NCBI RefSeq assembly: GCF_003991405.1
Contig: NZ_RPEN01000154.1
Span: 62,001 to 126,000, forward strand
Source: Pseudorhodobacter sp. E13
GTDB taxonomy: Bacteria > Pseudomonadota > Alphaproteobacteria > Rhodobacterales > Rhodobacteraceae
Length of the DNA stretch: 64,000 bases
Direction of reading: 5' to 3'
The first letter of the stretch is position 1. Every line of letters starts with the position of its first letter. Position numbers and translations under genes: made by a program. Positions 55,616 to 63,945 of the stretch are shown piece after piece. Under the pieces are notes generated by a model that saw only the letters and a program-made list of their open reading frames with translations, did not search any database and had not been told where the DNA came from.

Positions 55616-56512
55616 ATGGCGATTACCGCACAGATGGTGAAAGAACTGCGTGAAATGTCCGGCGCGGGCATGATGGACGCGAAAAAAGCCCTGACCGAAG
55701 TCAACGGCGACATGGAAGCCGCCATCGACTGGCTGCGCACCAAGGGCCTTGCTAAGGCTGCCAAGAAAGCTGACCGCATCGCCGCCGAAGGTTTGGTGGG
55801 TGTGGCTGTTTCCGGTGGCAAGGGTGTTGCTGTCGAAATCAACTCTGAAACCGATTTTGTCGCCAAGAACGCCGATTTCCAGAAGCTGGTCGCAAGCGTG
55901 ACCGAAGCGGCTGTGGGCGTGACCTCGGTCGAAGAACTGGCGGCTGCAAAGGTTGCTGGCAAATCGGTCGAAGACACCATCACCTCGGCTGTGGCTGTGA
56001 TCGGCGAGAAAATCTCGCTGCGTCGTATGGCAATGGTCGAAGGCGACAGCGTTGCCGCCTATGTGCACAACGCCGCTGCCGATGGCATGGGCAAAATCGG
56101 CGTGCTGGTGGCTGTGAAAGGCGCTGACAACGGGATTGCAAAGCAGATTGCCATGCATATCGCCGCAACTGCACCGCTGGCCCTGTCCGAAGCCGATCTG
56201 GACCCGGCTGTGGTAGAGCGTGAGCGCACCGTGCAGACCCAGAAAGCCCTGGAAGAAAACGCATCTTCGGCCAAGCCGAAGCCGGATTCGGTGATTGAGA
56301 ACAACATCATTCCGGGCCGGATGAAGAAGTTTCTGGAAGAAAACACCCTGTTGGGCCAGAAGTTCGTCATGAACCCCGATATCACCGTGGCCCAAGCGGC
56401 CAAGGATGCGGGCGTTGAAGTGACCTCTTTCGTGCGCGTTGCCGTTGGTGAAGGCATCGAGAAGAAAGAAGAAGACTTCGCCGCAGAAGTGGCAAAAACG
56501 CTGGCGGGCTAA
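55616..56512 (+). CDS. tsf: Elongation factor Ts
   Basis: 298 residues. Exchanges GDP for GTP on EF-Tu. The N-terminal UBA-like motif [20 protein letters not shown] and the conserved [12 protein letters not shown] are present. GAGGAG lies upstream of ATG 55616. It is co-transcribed with rpsB and ends at a strong terminator. Confidence 0.98.
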   Translation: MAITAQMVKELREMSGAGMMDAKKALTEVNGDMEAAIDWLRTKGLAKAAKKADRIAAEGLVGVAVSGGKGVAVEINSETDFVAKNADFQKLVASVTEAAVGVTSVEELAAAKVAGKSVEDTITSAVAVIGEKISLRRMAMVEGDSVAAYVHNAAADGMGKIGVLVAVKGADNGIAKQIAMHIAATAPLALSEADLDPAVVERERTVQTQKALEENASSAKPKPDSVIENNIIPGRMKKFLEENTLLGQKFVMNPDITVAQAAKDAGVEVTSFVRVAVGEGIEKKEEDFAAEVAKTLAG

Positions 56513-56534
56513 GCCACCGCGTGAACAGCGATCA

Positions 56535-56563
56535 GCGGCCCGGTGCACACCGGGCCGCTTTTT
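56535..56563 (+). terminator. Rho-independent terminator of rpsB-tsf
   Basis: GCGGCCCGGTG (56535-56545) pairs over eleven bases with CACCGGGCCGC (56548-56558), followed by five T. Confidence 0.9.
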
Positions 56564-56591
56564 CATGCGCGGGTATTGCATAAAAAGGGGT

Positions 56592-56728
56592 GCAGGTGGT
56601 CCAACCGAAATTGCGATCAAAACCCACCTGCGCGTTCCATCTAGGCCAAAGCCACCACTCTTGGAACGCCCTAAAGCTGCAATATTTCCGCGCGTTAGCA
56701 CAGTCAGGAATACCATACCTGACTTTTT
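56592..56728 (+). ncRNA. Candidate structured RNA between tsf and luxR
   Basis: After the tsf terminator, three perfect stems occur in order: GCAGGTGG/CCACCTGC (56592-56599 with 56624-56631), GCGTTCCA/TGGAACGC (56632-56639 with 56662-56669), and AGTCAGG/CCTGACT (56702-56708 with 56718-56724), the last followed by a run of T. That is the outline of a terminated non-coding RNA of roughly 140 nt. No convincing promoter is visible, so read-through from tsf or an unusual promoter would be needed. Confidence 0.35.
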
Positions 56729-56736
56729 GGACAGGT
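56717..56736. promoter_or_regulatory. lux-box-like dyad
   Basis: ACCTGACTTTTTGGACAGGT has five-base arms ACCTG/CAGGT with ten bases between, the exact geometry of LuxR-family operators. It lies 14 bases beyond the 3' end of the LuxR-type gene. Its left arm overlaps the third stem of the RNA candidate, so it may be coincidental. Confidence 0.4.
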
Positions 56737-56749
56737 TTTGACCTTTTGG

Positions 56750-57520
56750 TCAGTCAAGCCCGCCGCGCGTGAAGATCACATTCAGCAAGGTCGCCTTGGC
56801 CACCGCCTGCGTGGTGGTTTCCACATCCAAGGCTTCGCGGGCAAGGCGCAGGTGTTTTTCCACCATCGCCGCCGAAACCCCCATCAGAATCGCTGTGTCT
56901 TGCATGGTTTTGCCATCAGCGACCCATTCCAGCGCCTCGCGCTGACGGTTGGTCAGCGCCCGCTTGGGCGAACGCATCGGCAAGCTGGCGATTTTCAGAT
57001 GCATCATATGCGCCACCGCCGAGATTGCGTCGCCCTGATCGGCCCAGATCGCATCGACATCATCATGGCCCAAGCCTTTGTCGGCAATCATGCCGATCGC
57101 GCCTTTGATGCGGTTGCTGGTTTCGGGAAAGCTGATGGCAATCCCGGCCTTCACCCCCAGCCGGTCATTCACCTCCAGCGCCTCCAGCTCAGCGGGCGAC
57201 AGGGTGCCAGCGGCGCGCGCCTCTTCGATCCAGCGCCAATTGCAGGTGCCGGTATGGGTCATCACCCAGCGAAACACCGGCGTGCGGGCAAAATGGCCCT
57301 TGGTAAAGAATTCCGTCATGTATTCGGTGCTTTGCGTGGACAGGTAAAGCGCATCCTCGGGATCACCGATGGAGTTTTCAAACCGAAACCGCGTCAGCCC
57401 GTAATTCAGCCGCGAAAACCCCAGCGGCGCCATATAGGCACCGACCATGGCCCAGATCTCTTCGGTCTTGTTTGACAGGGCGATGGCGTTCAGCAGCTTC
57501 AAGGGCGCGGGTGTTTTCAC
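56750..57520 (-). CDS. LuxR-family regulator with autoinducer-binding-like domain (LuxR solo)
   Basis: 256 residues: an N-terminal autoinducer-binding-like domain (about 20-175) and a C-terminal LuxR helix-turn-helix (LTNRQREALEWVADGKTMQD onward). No luxI-type synthase is nearby, so it is a solo. The region matching the AHL-binding aspartate of TraR (the Asp-Pro pair) reads FARTPVFRWV, so that Asp appears to be absent, which suggests a different ligand or none; this alignment is by eye. The start is GTG at 57520 with GAGG upstream. The 177 bases beyond its start hold no gene I can see. Confidence 0.85.
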   Translation of the reverse strand: MKTPAPLKLLNAIALSNKTEEIWAMVGAYMAPLGFSRLNYGLTRFRFENSIGDPEDALYLSTQSTEYMTEFFTKGHFARTPVFRWVMTHTGTCNWRWIEEARAAGTLSPAELEALEVNDRLGVKAGIAISFPETSNRIKGAIGMIADKGLGHDDVDAIWADQGDAISAVAHMMHLKIASLPMRSPKRALTNRQREALEWVADGKTMQDTAILMGVSAAMVEKHLRLAREALDVETTTQAVAKATLLNVIFTRGGLD

Positions 57521-57697
57521 AGAACCTCGATGAAAGATATACCGGAAATATGTGTATACTTTTCACCATGGCGTCTTGCCGCCCTTGGTCAAGCCCATTG
57601 GCCTGAACAGGGCGGCAGCAGGATCACAAACCCGTGATGTCAGCACCCATAACGGGAAATTCGCGATGCCATTACAGTCAGGGGGAGAGCACCGCGC

Positions 57698-59458
57698 CTA
57701 GCCCGCCACCGCCCGCTGTGTGTCGCGTCGGCAGGCGGCAAGGGTTTTGGCCGTCAATTGCGGGGCCAGTTTCGCCATCGCGTCATATTGCGTCAGAAAC
57801 ACCTCGCCCGTCAGGTCGTGCATGAAATGGCTGCGGCGCAGGCGGTCCATCACCGGGCCTTTCACTTCGGACAGATGCAGCGTCACGCCCGAGGCTTTCA
57901 GCATGGAATTGATCGCCTCCAGACTTTCCAGCGCGGAACTGTCCACCTCATTCACCGCGGGGAACATCAGCACCAGATGGCGGATGGCCTTGTTCGCGGC
58001 GATCTTGTCTTGCACAAAATCTTCCAGAAAGCGGGCATTGGGGAAATACAGGCTTTCATCCACCCGCACGGTCAGCACATCCGGCGCGGTGATGACGGCA
58101 TGGCGGTCGACGTTGCGGAAATGCTCGGTCCCCGGCACTTGGCCGACAATGGCCACATGCGGGCGCGAGGTGCGATACAGATGCAGGAACAGCGACAGCG
58201 CCACCCCGGCAAGAATACCCGATTCCACGCCAAAGCCCAGCGTCACCAGAATCGTCGCAATCATCGCCGCGCCATCGGTGCGGCTATAGTCCCACGTCCG
58301 GCGGATCGCGCCCAGATCGACCAGCGTCAGCACCGCCAGAATGATGGTGGCCGCCAAGGTTGCCTTGGGCAGAAAGAACAGCAGCGGGGTCAGAAATACT
58401 GTGGCCAGCGCCATGCCGATGGCGGTAAAGGCCCCGGCCGCGGGCGTTTGCGCGCCTGCATCAAAATTCACCACCGATCGTGAAAACCCGCCCGTTACCG
58501 GAAACCCGCCCGAAATGGCCGAGCCGACATTGCAGGCGCCCAAGGCCACCAGTTCCTGGTTCGGGTCAATGCGTTGGCGGCGCTTGGCGGCAAGGGTTTG
58601 CGCCACGGAAATGGTTTCGACATATCCGACAATGGCGATCAGCATCGCCGGCACCGCAATCTGCGACCACAGCGCCAGATCGAACGGGGGCAGGGTAGGG
58701 GTGGGCAGGCCTTGCGGCACGGTGCCCACAATCGCCACGCCATAGCCGTCCAGCCCAAAAGCAAATGTCACCAAGGTTGTGACCGCCACGGCAGCCACGG
58801 GGGCCGCGCGCGTCAGCACCGTGGCAAGCCCGGCACGGGTGCCCCGCGCCAGAAGCCAGTCCTTCAAATGCTTGCGCGACCAGAACAGAAAGCCCACGGC
58901 GCCAAGGCCCAGAACCATCGTGAAGATGTTGATATTCAACAGATTTACAAAGATGCCATGCAGCAGTTCCAGCAAGGTTTCACCACTGGCCTTGATGCCC
59001 AGCAGATGCGGCACTTGCCCCGCCGCGATGATCAACCCCGAGGCGGTAATGAAGCCGGAAATCACCGGATGGCTCAGGAAATTCGCCACGAAACCCAACC
59101 GCAGCAGGCCCATGCCCATCAGCATCAGCCCCGACAGAAAGGCCAGCGCAATCGCGGCCCCGTAATATTCCGGCGTGCCCATGGCCGCCAATTGGCCGAC
59201 CGCCGCCGCTGTCATCAACGACGCCACCGCCACAGGCCCAACCGCAAGCGTGCGCGAGGTGCCAAACACTGCATAGATCACCAGCGGCAGGATAGAGGCA
59301 TAGAGCCCGACCTGCGCGGGCAAGCCTGCCAGCAGCGCATAGGCCAGCGATTGCGGAATCAACATGATCGTCACAATCACAGCCGCGACCAGATCGCTGG
59401 TCAGCGTGTCTTTGGAGTAGGTCTTGCTCCAGTCAAGGATCGGGAAATAGCGGCGCAA
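57698..59458 (-). CDS. SulP-family anion transporter with STAS domain
   Basis: 586 residues: about twelve to fourteen membrane helices (VAAVIVTIMLIPQSLAYALL; GGFPVTGGFSRSVVNFDAGA) and a C-terminal STAS domain (about 450-560, with FPAVNEVDSSALESLEAINS). Imports sulfate, bicarbonate or other anions; the substrate is not identifiable from context. The start is TTG at 59458 with GGAG about eight bases upstream. Confidence 0.92.
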   Translation of the reverse strand: MRRYFPILDWSKTYSKDTLTSDLVAAVIVTIMLIPQSLAYALLAGLPAQVGLYASILPLVIYAVFGTSRTLAVGPVAVASLMTAAAVGQLAAMGTPEYYGAAIALAFLSGLMLMGMGLLRLGFVANFLSHPVISGFITASGLIIAAGQVPHLLGIKASGETLLELLHGIFVNLLNINIFTMVLGLGAVGFLFWSRKHLKDWLLARGTRAGLATVLTRAAPVAAVAVTTLVTFAFGLDGYGVAIVGTVPQGLPTPTLPPFDLALWSQIAVPAMLIAIVGYVETISVAQTLAAKRRQRIDPNQELVALGACNVGSAISGGFPVTGGFSRSVVNFDAGAQTPAAGAFTAIGMALATVFLTPLLFFLPKATLAATIILAVLTLVDLGAIRRTWDYSRTDGAAMIATILVTLGFGVESGILAGVALSLFLHLYRTSRPHVAIVGQVPGTEHFRNVDRHAVITAPDVLTVRVDESLYFPNARFLEDFVQDKIAANKAIRHLVLMFPAVNEVDSSALESLEAINSMLKASGVTLHLSEVKGPVMDRLRRSHFMHDLTGEVFLTQYDAMAKLAPQLTAKTLAACRRDTQRAVAG

Positions 59459-59570
59459 GGGACAGACTCCGATATGGGATTGGCTTGCGGGCTATCTAGG
59501 CGCTTTGATTTCACATTGCAAGATTTGAATGTGATAGAGTCAGCATTTCAGGGCAGGGTGGCTGTGCGCG

Positions 59571-60017
59571 TCACAGCTTGATGTCATAAGTCACCCAAGC
59601 GGTCTTGGTGGCGAGCCGGTCATAGACCGCGCGCGCGGGCTGGTTGTCTTCGGCGGTGATCCAGCGCAGCACTGACCAGCCTTGTGCTGCGGCCTCGCTG
59701 CGCACAGCCTCGATCAATGCCGCAGCAATGTTCTGGCCGCGCGCCTCGGGGTCGACAAACAGATCATCCAGAAAGCCGCCAGTGCTGGCCGAGAGTGGCC
59801 GCGCAAAGCTTCGGAAATGCGCAAGGCCCAGCAAGCGCCCGCTGTCATCCACCGCAACGCGACCATGGATGCGCGGGCTGTCAGCCATCAGCCAAGACCA
59901 AACCGTGTCGCGCATCGCTGCGGTTTGTGTGACCTTGTAGAAAGCGGCATAGCCTTGATACAGCCGTTCCCAGTCTTGGCGATCGGTTGGCTGTGGGGCG
60001 CGGATGGTGATGGGCAT
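59571..60017 (-). CDS. GNAT-family N-acetyltransferase
   Basis: 148 residues. FLDDLFVDPEARGQNIAAAL is the acetyl-CoA-binding motif A of GNAT enzymes, preceded by GLAHFRSF and followed by ITAEDNQPARAVYDRL. The substrate is unknown. The true start is ATG at 60017; longer upstream reading is not supported. The 137-base AT-rich gap upstream should hold its promoter. Confidence 0.88.
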   Translation of the reverse strand: MPITIRAPQPTDRQDWERLYQGYAAFYKVTQTAAMRDTVWSWLMADSPRIHGRVAVDDSGRLLGLAHFRSFARPLSASTGGFLDDLFVDPEARGQNIAAALIEAVRSEAAAQGWSVLRWITAEDNQPARAVYDRLATKTAWVTYDIKL

Positions 60018-60154
60018 CTGGGAACCTTGTGCGTGTTGGCTTTGCAAGGGAAACACCTGCGGGGGCGGTTTTACAAGCGGTTTGGTATGTGCATATATTA
60101 CATAATATTGATTATCGGGTAAATGGATACACCGACCATAGGCCCCCACATGGA

Positions 60155-61330
60155 TCAAACAGCTTGCCCTGCGGCCCAGCCGGATGACCATGCCCATTGA
60201 AAATTATACCCGCCAAGCCAACCGGTTACATCAACAACCTCACCTATGAAGTAAAGCCCCGGCACGGATTTCGCCTCCATGGTGCGCGCGTCCAATTCAT
60301 CGGTATCAACGCCGCCCAAGGTAACTTCGGCGGTGCGATACCCTTCGGAGCCTACGGGCCGCATCTGCCAGTCATGCACCAGCCCCGCCACATGATCGAG
60401 CCGCGCATTGCTTTGGTCCGCCAGATTGCCGGTGATGCCGCTGATCTCCTCGATATGCCGGGCCAGCTTTTCCGGCAGAATTTGCGCCAAAGCGGTGCGC
60501 AGCGCGATCCGGCCCGCCTGCCCGCGCTGGTCGCGCAGAAAGGCCGCCGCATCCATGCCACCCGCCAGATTGACGGAAATCATCTGCCCCTCGCGCCAAT
60601 AGCTGGAGATTTGCAGCACCGCGGGCCCCGACAGCCCGCGATGGGTGAACAGCAGCGCCTCGTCAAAGCGGGTTTTGCCACAGGCCACCGATCCGGTCAC
60701 AGCAATGCCCGCAAGCGGTTTCAGCGGTGCAAGCTCTTGCTCTGCAAAGGTCAGCGGCACAAGGCCGGGCCGGGTTTCCACGACCCCAAGGCCGAATTGC
60801 TCGGCGATCTTATAGCCAAGGCCGGTCGCGCCCATCTTCGGGATCGACTTGCCACCACAGGCCACCACCAGCTTTTGCGCTGTCACCATGCCTTTGGAGG
60901 TGGCGATGCGAAAGCCCGCAGGGCTGCGCGCAATGTCGCTAATTTCCGTTTTAAGCCAGAGTGTTACACCAGTATCTTCAAGATCTTTGACAAGCATGGC
61001 AATGATCTGCTTGGCAGACCCGTCGCAAAACAACTGGCCCAGCGTTTTCTCATGCCAGGCAATCCCTGCCGCATCGACCCGCGCGATAAAATCCCATTGC
61101 GTGAAGCGTTTCAGCGCCGAAAGCGCAAAGCGCGGGTTTTGCGACAGATAGCGATCCGCCGCGATTCCCAGATTGGTGAAATTGCACCGCCCCCCGCCCG
61201 AGATGCGAATCTTTTCGCCCGGTGCCGCGCCGCCTTCGATCAAAAGCACACGTTTGCCGCGCCGCGCTGCCTCTGCCGCGCAAAACATGCCCGCAGCCCC
61301 TGCCCCTATGATTGCCACATCCACCTGCAT
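60155..61330 (-). CDS. BaiN/YhiN-type FAD-dependent oxidoreductase (HI0933 family)
   Basis: 391 residues. The N-terminal FAD motif DVAIIGAGAAGMFCAAEAAR, the family block ISGGGRCNFTN and the C-terminal GLYFIGEVVDVTGWLGGYNF identify the HI0933-like flavoproteins. One member (BaiN) reduces bile acid intermediates in gut bacteria; in other bacteria the role is unknown, so the BaiN name says little here. Confidence 0.9.
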   Translation of the reverse strand: MQVDVAIIGAGAAGMFCAAEAARRGKRVLLIEGGAAPGEKIRISGGGRCNFTNLGIAADRYLSQNPRFALSALKRFTQWDFIARVDAAGIAWHEKTLGQLFCDGSAKQIIAMLVKDLEDTGVTLWLKTEISDIARSPAGFRIATSKGMVTAQKLVVACGGKSIPKMGATGLGYKIAEQFGLGVVETRPGLVPLTFAEQELAPLKPLAGIAVTGSVACGKTRFDEALLFTHRGLSGPAVLQISSYWREGQMISVNLAGGMDAAAFLRDQRGQAGRIALRTALAQILPEKLARHIEEISGITGNLADQSNARLDHVAGLVHDWQMRPVGSEGYRTAEVTLGGVDTDELDARTMEAKSVPGLYFIGEVVDVTGWLGGYNFQWAWSSGWAAGQAV

Positions 61331-61469
61331 GGCGCTTGTGTTAAGCCCAGATCACGGCTGCTGCAACCAAGCAAAACAAGGGTCGGAAAAGACGCGGGAA
61401 AAGAGTTGTCATTTTTTCATCAAAAGCCCCTTGCAGCCCACGACAGCCTTCGCTAAACACCGCCGCAGT

Positions 61470-61544
61470 TGGGGCGTGGCCAAGTGGTAAGGCGTCGGTT
61501 TTTGGTACCGTGTACCGTAGGTTCGAATCCTACCGCCCCAGCCA
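61470..61544 (+). tRNA. tRNA-Gln (anticodon TTG)
   Basis: Acceptor arms TGGGGCG (61470-61476) and CGCCCCA (61534-61540), a D-arm GCC...GGC, an anticodon loop TTTTGGT with TTG at positions 34-36, and a T-arm GTAGG-TTCGAAT-CCTAC. The discriminator is G and CCA is encoded (61542-61544). The first anticodon-stem pair is a T-T mismatch by this fold. It lies alone between the flavoprotein and YHYH genes. Confidence 0.96.
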
Positions 61545-61681
61545 AATACTCTGCATCAGTGTTCAGATTTCCCTTCAGGTCAAGCGACGGAAGCGTTCTG
61601 CTGTGGCGTTAGACGCCTGTGCTGGTTTTGCTCCCGGTTTTCGGGTCTTGGACGGCGCGAACCGCAGCCAGAGGATTTCCG

Positions 61682-62605
61682 ATGCCCCAAACCCAGACCC
61701 GTTTCGCACGATTGGCGTGGTTTGTGCCCGCCGCCCTATCGCTCAGCGCGCCTGCCGCCTTTGCCCATCAGGATATAACCGATGCCTTGCTGACAGAGCG
61801 TTCCGCCAATTGCGCCGATTACGCCGAGACTTATTCGGCGCAGGTGCGGGATGTGCAGGCCGCCAAGCCCTTTGTGGCCTCGGTGGCGATTTCGGTTGTC
61901 GGGGAACACTGCGAAATCGCCTCCAACGCGGTGCCGAACCATGATTTCAACGCGACCGGTCGCTTTGTCACCCCGCTGACCGAACAGGATCAGACCTACC
62001 GCATTCCCGCCCGCCCAAGTGCGGCCCCCAGCCCCACAGCGCTGAGCTTGCGGTCTGACAATGCGGTGTTTCTGAACGGGGTAAAGCTTGATCTGATGGC
62101 GGCGGGTTGCTTCGGCGTCCGTGATGGCAAGATCGGGTGCAACGATATGTCTGCCCCCTATCGCTATGATCCGATGGCCCCCGGTGCGGGGTTCGGCGCG
62201 GATGAGCATAACGCCCATAACCAGCCCGATGGCACCTACCATTACCACGGCAACCCGATGGCACTGTTCGCGCAAGACAATCCCACAGCCCCCTCGCCCG
62301 TCATCGGATTTGCGGCGGATGGCTTTCCGATCTTTGGCAGTTATATCGCCGATGGTGGCAGGTTGCGCAAAGCCACCACGAGTTACCGCTTGAAATCAGG
62401 CACCCGGCCCGGTGGGCCCGGTGGCAGCTATGACGGCACCTTTGTCGACGATTGGGTCTATGTCGAAGGTCTGGGTGATCTGGATCGCTGTAATGGCATG
62501 GTGCAGGACGGCGTCTATGGCTATGTCGTTACCGAAGATTACCCGCATGTCATGGCTTGCTTTACCGGGACGCCAGACGCGTCTTTCCAGAAACGCCGCC
62601 CCTGA
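61682..62605 (+). CDS. Secreted YHYH-domain protein
   Basis: 307 residues. The signal peptide is about residues 1-28 (VPAALSLSAPAAFAH). The YHYH domain has HNAHNQPDGTYHYHGNP and GFAADGFPIFGSY, and six or more cysteines that could form disulfides in the periplasm. The biochemical function of YHYH proteins is not established; the clustered histidines suggest metal binding. AGAGGA precedes the ATG at 61682; a longer frame upstream would bury the signal peptide. Confidence 0.85.
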   Translation: MPQTQTRFARLAWFVPAALSLSAPAAFAHQDITDALLTERSANCADYAETYSAQVRDVQAAKPFVASVAISVVGEHCEIASNAVPNHDFNATGRFVTPLTEQDQTYRIPARPSAAPSPTALSLRSDNAVFLNGVKLDLMAAGCFGVRDGKIGCNDMSAPYRYDPMAPGAGFGADEHNAHNQPDGTYHYHGNPMALFAQDNPTAPSPVIGFAADGFPIFGSYIADGGRLRKATTSYRLKSGTRPGGPGGSYDGTFVDDWVYVEGLGDLDRCNGMVQDGVYGYVVTEDYPHVMACFTGTPDASFQKRRP

Positions 62606-62700
62606 ATCTGGCCGCCCTGCCCTGCTTTGCGCTGCGGCCAAGGGTCGGATGTATTCCTGTTGCGCCTGTGCTATGCTGCATCGCAGCGAAAAGGAATCAC

Positions 62701-63336
62701 ATGGCCCATATTCTGACGATTGCGCAGCAAAAAGGCGGGGCGGGCAAAACCACCCTTGCGGTGAATTTGGCCATCGCTTTCCTGAAACTTGGCAAAACCG
62801 TCGCTCTCTTGGATACCGATCCGCAGGGCTCCTTGGGGCGCTGGTTCATGACGCGGCGCGCCTTGCTGGGCGATGCGGGGGTGGATTTCGCCACCGCCTC
62901 GGCTTGGGGTGTTGGCTATGAATGCGAAAAACTGTCCAAAACCAATGACATCGTGATCATCGACACCCCGCCCAAGGTGGATAGTGACCTGAAACCTGCG
63001 CTGCGCGAGGCCGATCTGGTGCTGGTGCCAGTGGGGTCGTCGCTTGTGGATCTTTGGGCCACAGATGGCGTGCTTGATCTGGCCGAACGGGTGAACAAAC
63101 GCTGCCTGATCGTGCTGAACCGGGTGAAATCCGGCACCCGTCTGGCCGAGGAAGTGGCCAGCGCCTCGGATGCGCTGGCTGCCGATGTCGCCTCCACACG
63201 GCTGGGGCAACGCGTTGTCTATGCCGAAACGCTGGGCCAAGGCCTTGGCGCGCCCGAGGCCGGGAAATCCGCAGCCACAGCCGAGGTAACGACGCTGGCT
63301 GCCGAGATTCTGGCTTTGCTGCCCGAAGGCAAGTAG
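62701..63336 (+). CDS. Orphan ParA-type ATPase
   Basis: 211 residues. Deviant Walker A IAQQKGGAGKTTLAVNLAIA at the N-terminus, with both the signature and the P-loop lysines, LLDTDPQGSLGRWF, and IIDTPPKVDSDL. It has no N-terminal DNA-binding domain, so it is a small ParA of the orphan or cargo-positioning type (for example chemotaxis cluster or carboxysome positioning ATPases) rather than a plasmid partition ParA; no parB is adjacent. The ATG at 62701 starts the domain directly. Confidence 0.88.
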   Translation: MAHILTIAQQKGGAGKTTLAVNLAIAFLKLGKTVALLDTDPQGSLGRWFMTRRALLGDAGVDFATASAWGVGYECEKLSKTNDIVIIDTPPKVDSDLKPALREADLVLVPVGSSLVDLWATDGVLDLAERVNKRCLIVLNRVKSGTRLAEEVASASDALAADVASTRLGQRVVYAETLGQGLGAPEAGKSAATAEVTTLAAEILALLPEGK

Positions 63337-63450
63337 CCGACCACCAAAGCGGCATCGCCCTGCGCCGCGCGCGCTTCAAGCTCCAGACCGATTTATTCGT
63401 TTGGGGCTTTGATGCCTGCATGTTTCAAGCTCCCGAATATGGGGGGCATG

Positions 63451-63714
63451 ATGAGCAGTCATTACGGGCTAAACAAAGAGCAGATGGCGCGGCTCCGGCC
63501 GTTCTTTCCGAAGAGCCATGGCAGGCCATGCGTGGATGGCAGGCGCGTCCTAAGCGGAACTATTTTCATCAATAGCAATGGCTTGCGGTGGCGCGATGCA
63601 CTCAGGGAGTATGGTCCTGCGAAGACCCTCTATAACCGCTGGAAGCGGAGGGGCGCTTGCCCAGATGATGCACGGTCTGGCGGCAGAAGCGGCGGTTCCA
63701 AAGACCGTGATGAT
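63451..63714 (+). pseudogene. Remnant of an IS5-family transposase
   Basis: The ATG at 63451 opens a good IS5 transposase N-terminus (LNKEQMARLRPFFPKSHGRP; VLSGTIFINSNGLRWRDALR; YGPAKTLYNRWKR). Near 63643 the reading frame shifts by one and continues as ALAQMMHGLAAEAAVPKTVM. Homology stops at about 63714, just before the first catalytic Asp that should follow. It is therefore frameshifted and truncated and cannot be active. No terminal inverted repeats could be paired. Confidence 0.8.
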
Positions 63715-63907
63715 CCCCTTTCGCGGTTTCAAGGCAAACCGCTGCCGGGCAACGGACGCGATTTACATCAAATCGCTGAAAAATAACGGAAATCTAGACA
63801 ACGCAATGGCCTGCACCAAGATTTATCATGACAGGCATTTCCCCGAAATTTTGAATTTCGAACGAAATTGCGGCGTCTGATATTTACCGCCTCAGCCCCA
63901 AAACGCA

Positions 63908-63945
63908 AAATCGGCGCGGGGAAACCGCGCCGATTTGTTTGTTTT
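63908..63945. terminator. Strong terminator hairpin near the right edge
   Basis: AAATCGGCGCGG (63908-63919) and CCGCGCCGATTT (63925-63936) form a twelve-pair stem with a GGAAA loop, followed on the plus strand by GTTTGTTTT. On the minus strand a T-containing tract also follows, so it may serve a leftward gene entering from beyond 64000. The stretch 63715-64000 otherwise shows no gene I can support. Confidence 0.75.

Noticed and set aside
63451-63880. Active IS element at the right end
   Set aside because: The frame is shifted, the catalytic part is missing and no terminal inverted repeats or target duplication could be matched.
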